Assembly: GCA_963728365.1 (NCBI GenBank)
Contig: CAVSJI010000001.1
Location: 930,001 to 994,000 of the forward strand
From: VRUE01 sp963728365
GTDB lineage: Bacteria; Actinomycetota; Thermoleophilia; Solirubrobacterales; 70-9
Direction of reading: 5' to 3'
Length of the DNA: 64,000 nt
A program made the translations under genes and the position numbers. This document shows, piece by piece, positions 42,771 to 50,543 of the stretch. Below the pieces are notes generated by a model. That model did no database searches, had not been told where the DNA came from, and was given only the letters and a program-made list of their open reading frames with translations. Position 1 is the stretch's first letter. Each line of letters opens with the position of its first letter.

Positions 42771-43328
42771 GTGGGCCCTGAGACGGAAGGCGATGCCGGC
42801 GGATTACCCTGGCGCCCGCCATCGGCGCCCGAGTCCCTCGCTGCATTGAGCGACGACGAGCTCGCCAACCGCCTCTACGTCGTCGTCGAGGAGAAGATCG
42901 ACCGGGCGGTCGGCCTGCTCGTCTCACCCTGGCCCGGCACGACAGCGGATGGCAGGCTGCGATTCGACCCCGAGGACGATGAGGTCGAGGTCGCCGTCGA
43001 TCTCGACGAGCTGCAGGCCAGGCTCGCCGACCGTGACGTCACGGGCCCGGCCGACTCGGCCGAGAGCGCCGAGGCGCTTGCCCTGCGCTCGGTCGAGGTG
43101 GGCGATGCCTTCGCGGTGCGGACGCCCGATCCCGCTCCGACGCCGAGCGAGCTCGAAGAGCTGGGCGGCAGGGCCGACAACCTGGGATGGATGGTGACGG
43201 TCGCCGACATCACTGCCGACGCCCGCGAGGCCGCGAAGGTCGCCACCTACGAGGCGCTGACGCCGCCGCTGAAGGAGGACGTGATCGAGGAGCTGCGCGA
43301 GGAGTCTGGGGAGGTCGCCCAACAGTGA
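42771..43328 (+). CDS. Protein of unknown function paired with an MBL-fold protein
   Basis: A 185-residue acidic, soluble protein with no recognisable domain. The middle is Asp/Glu-rich (FDPEDDEVEVAVDLDELQARLADRDV) and predicted mostly helical at both ends (SDDELANRLYVVVEEKIDRAVGLL; KVATYEALTPPLKEDVIEELREESGEV in part). GTG 42771 follows a likely promoter. Its stop overlaps the GTG of the MBL-fold gene (GTGA), so the two proteins are made together and probably act together. It could be an adaptor or inhibitor; no function is claimed. Confidence 0.65.
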   Translation: MGPETEGDAGGLPWRPPSAPESLAALSDDELANRLYVVVEEKIDRAVGLLVSPWPGTTADGRLRFDPEDDEVEVAVDLDELQARLADRDVTGPADSAESAEALALRSVEVGDAFAVRTPDPAPTPSELEELGGRADNLGWMVTVADITADAREAAKVATYEALTPPLKEDVIEELREESGEVAQQ

Positions 43329-44473
43329 CCAAGAGCCCGCCCCGCACAGATGACGTCCCCGTCGGCAAACTCCACGACGAGGGCAAATTCCTCGACAAGG
43401 TCGGCAAAGACGACCTTGTCCACTTCGTCCTCAACGTCGGCGACGGCGACACCCAGATCGTCCTCCTGCCTGAGGAGAAGGGCGCGCGCCGGGCGATCGT
43501 CGTCGACGTCTGCGCCGCCGGCAAGCTCGAAGCGCTGATCGAATCGCTCGAGACCGCGGGCCTCCTGCCAAGACCAGTCGAAGGCAACGACGAGACTCTC
43601 GCGCTGGTCGTCGCCACCCATCCCCATGCCGACCACATCTCCGGCATGGCCCGCTTCATCGAAAGCCAAGCCGGGCGCATCGACCAGTTCATGGAGCCCG
43701 GCTACTACATGCCGACCAAGAGCTACCTGACGATGATGGACGCGTTGGCCGCCGAGGATCTCAACCACACCCAGCCAAGCAGCGGCATGGTGCGCTTCAT
43801 CGACCAGGTCAAGGTGACGGTGCTGGCGCCGGCGGTCGAGCTGAAGAACCGCTACGACAGCTACGGCATCGACCCCAACAACAGCTCGATCGTCCTGCGC
43901 CTCGACTTCCCGGCTCGCCGTTACTACACGCCAGACAAAGAAGGCAACGTCGTCGAAAAGCTGCCCAAGGGCGCCGGCCTGATCCTCGGCGGCGACGCGC
44001 AGACGCTCTCCTGGGCCGACGTCGTCCACGACTTCCCGCAGCTCGAGACGAAGGAAACGGCGGTCGCCAAGGCGCTCGACAAGGCGCGCGGAGTGTTGCC
44101 GCTGAAGGCCGACGTCTTCAAGACCTCGCACCACATGTCGAAGCACGGCATCAACCTGGAGCTGGTCGAGGAGATCAAGCCGGCAGTCAGCCTCGTCTCT
44201 TGCGCGGATCGCGGCGCCAGCTACAACTTCCCCCACGTCGTCGCCCTCGAAGCCCTGCGCGAGGGACTGCAGGAGACGACCAAATACAACAAACCGCGCT
44301 CGCCCGACTACGAGCTCGGCATCCACTTCACCTTCGGCAAAGACTCGGGCCAAGAGGAGCTCGGATCGATCGCCGTGGTCCTCAGCGCAAGCGGCGCCAA
44401 GCACGACGTCTGGCGCTTCTCCGACCCGATCTCCGAGGACATCGACTTGAGCGCCGGCCGCCGCTTCGGCTGA
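43325..44473 (+). CDS. Metallo-beta-lactamase fold hydrolase, ComEC-C-terminal/effector-like
   Basis: A 382-residue metallo-hydrolase. The metal-binding motif is HPHADH (in VATHPHADHISGMARF), with later ligands likely in LILGGDAQ and FKTSHHMSKHG. The overall order resembles the MBL part of ComEC/Rec2 proteins, but no membrane segments are present and the protein is free-standing. Large insertions separate the motifs (a FMEPGYYMPTKSY loop and the RYDSYGIDPNNSSIVL region, which matches the NNxSxVL pattern of the ComEC-like group). GTG 43325 overlaps the stop of the upstream unknown gene. Candidate substrates are nucleic acids or nucleotides, but this is inference. Confidence 0.8.
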   Translation: MTKSPPRTDDVPVGKLHDEGKFLDKVGKDDLVHFVLNVGDGDTQIVLLPEEKGARRAIVVDVCAAGKLEALIESLETAGLLPRPVEGNDETLALVVATHPHADHISGMARFIESQAGRIDQFMEPGYYMPTKSYLTMMDALAAEDLNHTQPSSGMVRFIDQVKVTVLAPAVELKNRYDSYGIDPNNSSIVLRLDFPARRYYTPDKEGNVVEKLPKGAGLILGGDAQTLSWADVVHDFPQLETKETAVAKALDKARGVLPLKADVFKTSHHMSKHGINLELVEEIKPAVSLVSCADRGASYNFPHVVALEALREGLQETTKYNKPRSPDYELGIHFTFGKDSGQEELGSIAVVLSASGAKHDVWRFSDPISEDIDLSAGRRFG

Positions 44474-44503
44474 GCCGGGCGCCCGCGCCCTCTCGCCGCT
44501 CGC

Positions 44504-46138
44504 TCAGATCTCCTCGGGGACCATCTCGATCGCGCCGCAGGGGCACTCGGCGACGCAGAGGCCGCAGCCCTTGCAGAAGTCGAGGTCGATCTCGTAGAGC
44601 TCGCCCGGCCGGCCGAGCTTGAGCACCGCGTTGTCGGGGCAGACGCCGTAGCAGTTGTCGCAGGAGAAGCAGTTGCCACAGGAGAGGCAGCGGCGCGCCT
44701 CGAAGAGCGCGTTGTCCTCGCTCAAGCCACCGAGCACCTCGTCGAAGGTCGAGGCGCGGCGGGCCGCCTCGAGGCGCGGCTGCTCGGTGCGCGGCGCGTC
44801 CGAGTAGTACCAGGTGTTGAGCGTCTCGAAGCCGGCGATCTCGTGCTTGGCGGGCGGCCGGAAGGGCTCTCCGCGCAGCCAGCCGTCGACGTGACGCGCC
44901 GCCTTCTTGCCGTGGCCGACGCCAACCGTGACGGTGCGCTCGGCGGGCACCATGTCGCCACCGGCGAAGATCCCCTCGTGGCCGGTCATCATGTTCGGCC
45001 CGACCTTCACCACGCGGTCCTCCACCTCGATCCCGGGAACGCCCTCGAGCAGCGAGAGGTCGGCTTCCTGGCCGAGGGCGAGAACCAGCGAGTCGGCCTC
45101 GAGCTCCTCCGTCTCGCCGGTGGGCTGCGGGAAGCCGGCCTCGTCGAGCTCCATCCGCTCCAGCGTCAGCTTGCCGCCCTCGAAGCGCTTGACCGTTGAG
45201 AGCCACTTCATCGTCACGCCCTCCTCGGCCGCCTCCTCGACCTCCTCCTCGTGCGCCGGCATCCGGTCGCGGGTGCGACGGTAGACGACCACCGCGTCGG
45301 TCGCCCCCAGTCGCTTGGCCGTGCGCGCCGCGTCCATCGCCGTGTTGCCGCCGCCGTAGACCGCCACGCGGCGGCCGAGCCGCGGGCGCTCCTCCCCCTC
45401 CATGCCCTCCAGCAGGGAGACGGCGTCGACGATCCGCGCCGCCTCTCCCGCCGGGACGTAGGCGCGGCGGCCGATATGGGCGCCGACCGCGAGGAAGGCG
45501 GCGTCGAAGCCCCCCTCGCGCATCTCCTCGAGCACGTTCCCGACCCGGTGGTTCAGCTCCAGCTCGACGCCGAGATCGAGGATGCGCCCCACCTCGGCCT
45601 CGACCACGTCGCGGGGCAGGCGGTAGGTCGGGATACCGAAGCGCATCATGCCGCCGGCCAGCGGGGCGGCATCGCGGATCGTCACCGCGTGACCGAGCCG
45701 CGTCAGGTGGTAGGCAGCGGAGAGCCCCGAGGGGCCGGCGCCGACGACCAGCACGCGCTTGCCGCTCGGCTCGGCGTCGATCTCGACCTGCCAGCCCTGC
45801 CGGATCGCCTCGTCGCCGAGGAAGCGCTCGACCGAGTGGATGCCGACCGCCTCGTCGAGCTGGGCGCGGTTGCAGGCGGTCTCGCAGGGGTGGTAGCAGA
45901 CGCGGCCCATCACGGCCGGCAGCGGGTTCTCCTCGACCAGCTTGCGCCAGGCGCGCTCGTAGCCGCCCTCGCCCTCCTCGGCCTCATACAGCCAGGCCTG
46001 GATGTTCTCGCCGGCCGGACAGGCCTCGTTGCAGGGCGGCAGCCGGTCGACGTAGACGGCGCGCTCGGTGCGCCAGCTGCCAGTGTGGTTGGCGCGGCTG
46101 GAGCCGACGTCGAGCGTGATCGCGTAGGGCTTCTTCAT
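44504..46138 (-). CDS. FAD/NAD(P)H oxidoreductase fused to 2x[4Fe-4S] ferredoxin, subunit of 2-oxoacid oxidoreductase
   Basis: A 544-residue electron-transfer subunit. The N-terminus has the GltD-type cysteine cluster (PPCNEACPAGENIQ), then two dinucleotide folds (VVGAGPSGLSAAYHL for FAD and VAVYGGGNTAMDAARTAKRLGA in part for NAD(P)H), and a C-terminal ferredoxin with several cysteine motifs, including CSLxCGNC-like CLSCGNCFSCDNCYGVCP and CKGCGLCVAECPCG. It overlaps the beta subunit gene by four bases. This matches the PadH/NADH-linked arm of phenylglyoxylate-type oxidoreductases, so the enzyme likely hands electrons to NAD(P)+ through the ferredoxin tail, which also replaces a separate delta subunit. 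Confidence 0.87.
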   Translation of the reverse strand: MKKPYAITLDVGSSRANHTGSWRTERAVYVDRLPPCNEACPAGENIQAWLYEAEEGEGGYERAWRKLVEENPLPAVMGRVCYHPCETACNRAQLDEAVGIHSVERFLGDEAIRQGWQVEIDAEPSGKRVLVVGAGPSGLSAAYHLTRLGHAVTIRDAAPLAGGMMRFGIPTYRLPRDVVEAEVGRILDLGVELELNHRVGNVLEEMREGGFDAAFLAVGAHIGRRAYVPAGEAARIVDAVSLLEGMEGEERPRLGRRVAVYGGGNTAMDAARTAKRLGATDAVVVYRRTRDRMPAHEEEVEEAAEEGVTMKWLSTVKRFEGGKLTLERMELDEAGFPQPTGETEELEADSLVLALGQEADLSLLEGVPGIEVEDRVVKVGPNMMTGHEGIFAGGDMVPAERTVTVGVGHGKKAARHVDGWLRGEPFRPPAKHEIAGFETLNTWYYSDAPRTEQPRLEAARRASTFDEVLGGLSEDNALFEARRCLSCGNCFSCDNCYGVCPDNAVLKLGRPGELYEIDLDFCKGCGLCVAECPCGAIEMVPEEI

Positions 46139-47193
46139 GGGAGAAGCCCGTAGCGGCGGATGTTGGCGTCGGCCATCGCCTGGAGGCGGGCGACAATCTC
46201 CGGGTGGCCCGGCTCGCCGAAGAGATGGGCGTAGCGGCGCTGGGGGCGCAGGTACTCCTCGACCGGGACCTGGCGGCGAATCTTCGAGACCGCGGTGACC
46301 TCGCCAGTCTCGGCCGCGAAGACCGGGAAGAGGCCGCTCTCCTTGACCAGGCGAGCGAGCTTGATCGTGTCGGCCGAGTCCGAGCCCCAGCCCAGCGGGC
46401 AGGGGACGAAGACGTGCAGGTAGCGCGGCCCGCGCAGCTCCATCGCCTGCTCGACCTTGGCCTCGAGGTCGTGCAGGTCGGCGACCGTCGCGGTCGCCAC
46501 GTAGGGGATGCCGTGCGCCATCGCGATCCGCGGCACGTCCTTGCCCTGGCCGAAGGCGTTGCCCGGGTGGTCGCCGATCGGCTTGGTGTTGGCGGTCCGC
46601 GCCGCCGGCGGCGTCGCGCCGGAGCGCTGCACGCCGGTGTTCATGTATGCCTCGTTGTCGTAGCAGACGTAGAGCACGTCGTCGCCGCGCTCGAACATCC
46701 CCGAGAGGCAGCCGAAGCCGATGTCGACGGTGCCGCCGTCGCCGCCCTGGCCGATCACGCGAACGTCCTCGCGGCCCTTGGCGCGCAGCGCCGCCGCCAC
46801 CCCGCTGGCCACCGCGGGCGCGTTGCCGAACAGCGAGTGGATCCAGGGCAGCTGCCAGGAGGACTCGGGAAACGGGGTCGAGAAGACCTCGAGGCAGCCG
46901 GTCGCGTTGGCGGCGATCAGCTTGCCGCCCGTCGCCCGCATCGCCGCGTCGAGCGCGTAGCGGGCGCCGAGCGCCTCGCCGCAGCCCTGACAGGCGCGGT
47001 GCCCCGAGGTGAGGCTGTTGGAGCGGTCCATGCGCGCCTGCACGGTGCGCTCCTCGGGCTCCAGCAGCCGGTTGCCGGCCACGAAGGTCCCCGCCTGGTA
47101 GAGCTTGACCCGCTGCGCCGCGCTTCCGGTGCGCCTTTTGTGGTCCGTGACCACAAAAGGCGCACCGGAGCGGCTGTCGTCGCGTTGCGCCAT
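46135..47193 (-). CDS. porB: 2-oxoacid:acceptor oxidoreductase beta subunit (TPP-binding), with in-frame palindromic insert
   Basis: A 352-residue thiamine-diphosphate subunit. It has HRACQGCGEALGARYAL near the N-terminus, the TPP-Mg site GDGGTVDIGFGCLSGMFERG with CYDNEAYMNTGVQRSGATP, and a conserved C-terminus typical of pyruvate/2-oxoacid oxidoreductase beta subunits. Codons 9-24 are contributed by a family A palindrome (47123-47170), giving the peptide SGAPFVVTDHKRRTG between MAQRDDSR and SAAQRVKLYQAGTF. The insert is 48 bp, one base shorter than other copies, which keeps frame. It starts at the stop of the alpha subunit gene. Substrate (pyruvate or another 2-oxoacid) is not decided. Confidence 0.9.
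   Translation of the reverse strand: MAQRDDSRSGAPFVVTDHKRRTGSAAQRVKLYQAGTFVAGNRLLEPEERTVQARMDRSNSLTSGHRACQGCGEALGARYALDAAMRATGGKLIAANATGCLEVFSTPFPESSWQLPWIHSLFGNAPAVASGVAAALRAKGREDVRVIGQGGDGGTVDIGFGCLSGMFERGDDVLYVCYDNEAYMNTGVQRSGATPPAARTANTKPIGDHPGNAFGQGKDVPRIAMAHGIPYVATATVADLHDLEAKVEQAMELRGPRYLHVFVPCPLGWGSDSADTIKLARLVKESGLFPVFAAETGEVTAVSKIRRQVPVEEYLRPQRRYAHLFGEPGHPEIVARLQAMADANIRRYGLLP
47123..47170 (-). repeat. Family A palindromic element, copy 5, inside porB coding sequence
   Basis: A 48-bp copy with 20-bp perfect arms around a 3-base loop (CCGGTGCGCCTTTTGTGGTC and its complement). It lies in frame in the beginning of the porB gene and codes for a peptide nearly the same as copy 6, in the same reading frame. 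Confidence 0.92.
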
Positions 47194-48446
47194 CAGTGCG
47201 ACCTCGCGGCGACGATCCCCGCTTCGCGGAGGATGTTCTCGGCGTGCGGGCCGCTGCGCCCGCCCTCGCCCATCCGTTTCAGCTCGGCCTCGATCGTCCC
47301 CCAGTCCATGTCGAGGAAGCTGAGCGGCTCGAGCCGGTCGGCGACCGCGTCGGCGAAGAGGTCGCGCAGCGAGCGCTTGGTGACCGGCCGCCCCCCAAGG
47401 CCGGCGATCACCGTGTATCCGTGCAGCTGGACGCCGGAGAGGGCCATGCGCACGTTGGCGGAGACGATGCCGCCGACCCCGACCGCCAGCGCCTTCTCGA
47501 GCACGACAACACGCTGGGCGCCGGAGAGCGCCGCGCGCACCTCCTCCAGTGGGAACGGGCGGAACGACTTGACCGCCAGGGCGCCGATGCTGACGCCCTC
47601 GTCGCGCAGCTCGTCGATCGTGTCCTCGATCGTGCCGAGCACCGAGCCGAGCGCGACGACGACGGTCTCGGCGTCCTCGTTCCGGTAGCCGCGCACGAGC
47701 CCGCCGGACGGACGGCCGAAGGCGGCCTCGAACTCCCCGGCCACCCGCGGGATCAGGTCGAGCGCCTGCATCTGCTTAGCGTGGGCGAGGTACCTGACCT
47801 CGGCGAACGCCTCCGGCCCGACCATCGAGCCGATCGTCACCGGCTCGGCCGGGTCGAGCACCTGGCGCGGCTCGAAGGGCGGCAGGAACGCGTCGACCTG
47901 CTCCTGGGTGGGCACGTCGATCCGCTCGTAGGCGTGGGTGAGGATGAAGCCGTCCATGCAGACCATCACCGGCAGCGAGAGCTCCTCGGCGAGGCGGAAC
48001 GCCTGGACGTGCAGGTCGGCGGCCTCCTGGTTGGTCTCGGCGTAGAGCTGGATCCAGCCGCAGTCGCGCTGGGACATCGCGTCGCTGTGGTCGTTCCAGA
48101 TGTTGATCGGCGAGCCGATCGCCCGGTTGGCGACGGTCATCACGATCGGCAGGCCGAGGCCGGAGGCGTTGTAGAGGGCCTCGGCCATGTAGAGCAGGCC
48201 TTGGCTCGCCGTCGCCGTGTAGGCGCGGGCGCCGGTCGCCGAGGCGCCGATGCAGACCGAGAGCGCGGCGAACTCGGACTCGACCGTGACGTACTCGCAG
48301 GGCGCCAGCTCGCCGGCACGGACCAGATCGGAGAGGCCCTCGACGATGTGGGTCTGGGGCGAGATCGGGTAGGCGCAGACGACCTCGGGGCGGCAGCGAG
48401 CGACGGTCTCGGCGACCGCGGCCGAGCCCTCGACCTGCCTAAACAT
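47193..48446 (-). CDS. porA: 2-oxoacid:acceptor oxidoreductase alpha subunit
   Basis: A 417-residue subunit that carries the pyrimidine-side of thiamine diphosphate. Conserved start: GSAAVAETVARCRPEVVCAYPISPQTHIVEGLSDLV (quoted in part), then GARAYTATASQGLLYMAEAL, and the dimer interface region. It overlaps the gamma subunit gene upstream by eight bases and adjoins the beta subunit gene. Together with gamma, beta and the fused flavoprotein/ferredoxin it forms a complete 2-oxoacid oxidoreductase. Confidence 0.93.
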   Translation of the reverse strand: MFRQVEGSAAVAETVARCRPEVVCAYPISPQTHIVEGLSDLVRAGELAPCEYVTVESEFAALSVCIGASATGARAYTATASQGLLYMAEALYNASGLGLPIVMTVANRAIGSPINIWNDHSDAMSQRDCGWIQLYAETNQEAADLHVQAFRLAEELSLPVMVCMDGFILTHAYERIDVPTQEQVDAFLPPFEPRQVLDPAEPVTIGSMVGPEAFAEVRYLAHAKQMQALDLIPRVAGEFEAAFGRPSGGLVRGYRNEDAETVVVALGSVLGTIEDTIDELRDEGVSIGALAVKSFRPFPLEEVRAALSGAQRVVVLEKALAVGVGGIVSANVRMALSGVQLHGYTVIAGLGGRPVTKRSLRDLFADAVADRLEPLSFLDMDWGTIEAELKRMGEGGRSGPHAENILREAGIVAARSH

Positions 48447-49056
48447 GGGCTGTGGCCTTCAGCTGGCCGGAGACCTGCTCGAAGCAGGCGCGAGCCGCGG
48501 CCGCGTTGCCCTCCCCAGCGGCGCCGGAAAAGCGCTCGCCGATCGCGGCGATGACCGGCGCGAGCTGCAGCCGTCCGGTCTGCGCCGCGAAGCCGCCGAG
48601 CAGGGCGGCGTTGGGCAGCGGCCGGCCGAGTAGCTCGCGGGCGATCGCGGTGGCCGGCGTGGTCAGCAGGCGGCCCGGGCCGAGGTCGGCGGCCAGCTCA
48701 CCGAGCCCGAGCTCCTCGACGCTGCGCGCCGTATTGACCAGCACGCTGCCGTCGGGCCGCAGGCCGGCGAAGAGATCGACCTGGTGCAGCAGGGTCGGGT
48801 CCTGGACGATCAGCGCATCCGGCTCGGCGACCGGTTCGCGTGTGCGGATCGGCCGGTCGGAGAAGCGGCAGAAGGAGACCACCGGCGCCCCGGTGCGCTC
48901 CGAGCCGAAGCTCGGGAAGGCCTGCGCATGCCGCCCCTCGTCAAAGGCGGCGACGGAGAGCAGCTCGGCGGCCGTGACCACACCCTGGCCCCCTCGCCCA
49001 TGGATCCTCACCTCGAACACACCTCCCACGGTACGAGTGGGTTCCGGCGATGCCAT
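48439..49056 (-). CDS. porG: 2-oxoacid:acceptor oxidoreductase gamma subunit
   Basis: A 205-residue CoA-binding gamma subunit with the diagnostic start VFEVRIHGRGGQGVVTAAELL and later FPSFGSERTGAPVVSF. GTG 49056 or the GTG at 49020 (start of the conserved domain) could be used. It is the first gene of the four-gene unit gamma-alpha-beta-flavoprotein, and is divergent from the hydrolase/cyclase gene with about 60 bp between starts. Confidence 0.92.
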   Translation of the reverse strand: MASPEPTRTVGGVFEVRIHGRGGQGVVTAAELLSVAAFDEGRHAQAFPSFGSERTGAPVVSFCRFSDRPIRTREPVAEPDALIVQDPTLLHQVDLFAGLRPDGSVLVNTARSVEELGLGELAADLGPGRLLTTPATAIARELLGRPLPNAALLGGFAAQTGRLQLAPVIAAIGERFSGAAGEGNAAAARACFEQVSGQLKATAHV

Positions 49057-49080
49057 CCGGGTCAGCTACGGATTTCTGGC

Positions 49081-49108
49081 TTGACGGAACAGCGCGAGCG
49101 CGTACCGT
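49081..49108 (+). promoter_or_regulatory. Candidate promoter of the hydrolase/cyclase gene
   Basis: TTGACG (49081-49086) and TACCGT (49103-49108) with a 16-base spacer, only 10 bases before the ATG at 49119; this would give a leaderless or near-leaderless mRNA, which is common in actinobacteria. Confidence 0.45.
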
Positions 49109-49118
49109 GGGTGGTGCG

Positions 49119-50492
49119 ATGCGTCCGGAGACTCGTTACGCGCGCAGTGGGGAGATCGGGATCGCCTATCAGGTGACCGGCGAGGGTGAGCTGGATCTGG
49201 TCATCGCCTTCCCCTTCCTCTCCCACGTCGACCTGCTCTGGGAGAGCCCGGCGATGGCCCACTTCGTGCGACGGCTTGGCTCCTTCGCTCGGGTGATCCT
49301 CTTCGACCGCCGCGGCGTCGGCCTCTCCGACCCGGCAGGCGGCGCGCCGACGCTGGAGGAGCGGATGGACGACGTGCGCGCGGTGATGGACGCGGCGGGC
49401 TCCGAGCGCGCTGCGCTGCTCGGCATGTCGGAGGGAGCGACGATGTGCATGCTCTTCGCCGCCACCTACCCGCAGCGCACCTCGGCGCTGGTGCTCTGGG
49501 GGGCGATGGCGCGCTCGACCGAGGCCGAGGACTACCCCTGGGCGCCGCCCAAGGACGCCCTGGCGGAGGCCAACGAGGAGCTGATCGCGCCGCTCTGGGG
49601 CCAGGGGGCGACGATCGAGATCTTCTCGCCCAGCCTCGCAGCCGACCCGCGGGCGCGCGATTTCCAGGCCCGCTTCGAGCGTCAGGCGGCCAGCCCGATG
49701 CGGGTCAGCGAGCTCTTCCGGATGTTCCTCGACACCGACGTGCGCGGTGCTCTGCCGCTGATTCAGGCGCCGACGCTGGTCCTGCAACGCCGCGGCGACC
49801 GAGCCGTCAACTACCGCGCCGCCCGCTGGCTTTCCGAGCAGATCGCCGGCAGCCACTATCTCGAGCTCCGGGGCGAGGACCACTTCCCCTGGGTCGGCGA
49901 CAGCGAGGCGGCGCTGGCGCCGATCGAGGAGTTCCTCACCGGGGTGCGGCCGGGACCGGCGCCCGAGCGGGTGCTGGCGACCGTGCTCTTCACCGACGTA
50001 GTCGACTCGACGCGGCTGGCGACCGAGCTTGGCGACCGGCGCTGGCGCGAGCTGCTCGAGCAGCACCACGAACTGGTGCGCGAGCAGCTGGAGCGCTTCG
50101 AGGGGCGCGAGATCAAGACCACCGGCGACGGCTTTCTGGCGACGTTCGACGGCCCGACGCGCGCAGCAGAGTGCGCCCGGGCGATCGCCGAGACGATGCC
50201 GGCGCTGGGCATCGAGGTGCGCGCCGGTCTGCATACGGGCGAGGTCGAGCTGATCGGCGAGGACGTCGGCGGGATCGGAGTCCACGTCGCCGCCCGGATC
50301 GCTGCACTCGCAGGACCGAGCGAAGTGCTCGCCTCACGCACCGTCCGCGACCTGGCCGTCGGCTCGGGGATCGAGTTCGAGCCACGCGGCGCCCAGCGCC
50401 TGAAGGGCGTCGCCGAGGATTGGGAGGTCTTCAGCGTCGGCTCGACGCCGCTTCCAACCGGGACCGCAACACCGGCCGGTCGGATCGGTTGA
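49119..50492 (+). CDS. Alpha/beta hydrolase fused to class III adenylate/guanylate cyclase
   Basis: A 457-residue two-domain protein. Residues 1-285 are an alpha/beta hydrolase with nucleophile elbow GMSEGA and a late HF pair (EDHFPWVGD) as part of the triad. Residues 295-455 are a class III nucleotide cyclase with the metal aspartates in LATVLFTDVVDSTRLA and a second block KTTGDGFLATFDGPTRA and VEVRAGLHTGEVE (R and substrate residues). It probably makes cAMP in response to a small molecule bound by the hydrolase-like domain, a layout frequent in actinobacteria. Substrate and signal unknown. Confidence 0.93.
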   Translation: MRPETRYARSGEIGIAYQVTGEGELDLVIAFPFLSHVDLLWESPAMAHFVRRLGSFARVILFDRRGVGLSDPAGGAPTLEERMDDVRAVMDAAGSERAALLGMSEGATMCMLFAATYPQRTSALVLWGAMARSTEAEDYPWAPPKDALAEANEELIAPLWGQGATIEIFSPSLAADPRARDFQARFERQAASPMRVSELFRMFLDTDVRGALPLIQAPTLVLQRRGDRAVNYRAARWLSEQIAGSHYLELRGEDHFPWVGDSEAALAPIEEFLTGVRPGPAPERVLATVLFTDVVDSTRLATELGDRRWRELLEQHHELVREQLERFEGREIKTTGDGFLATFDGPTRAAECARAIAETMPALGIEVRAGLHTGEVELIGEDVGGIGVHVAARIAALAGPSEVLASRTVRDLAVGSGIEFEPRGAQRLKGVAEDWEVFSVGSTPLPTGTATPAGRIG

Positions 50493-50543
50493 CTAGCCTC
50501 AGAGCGGAAAGACGAAGGCTCCAGACACGAGGGGGAATGCCAG

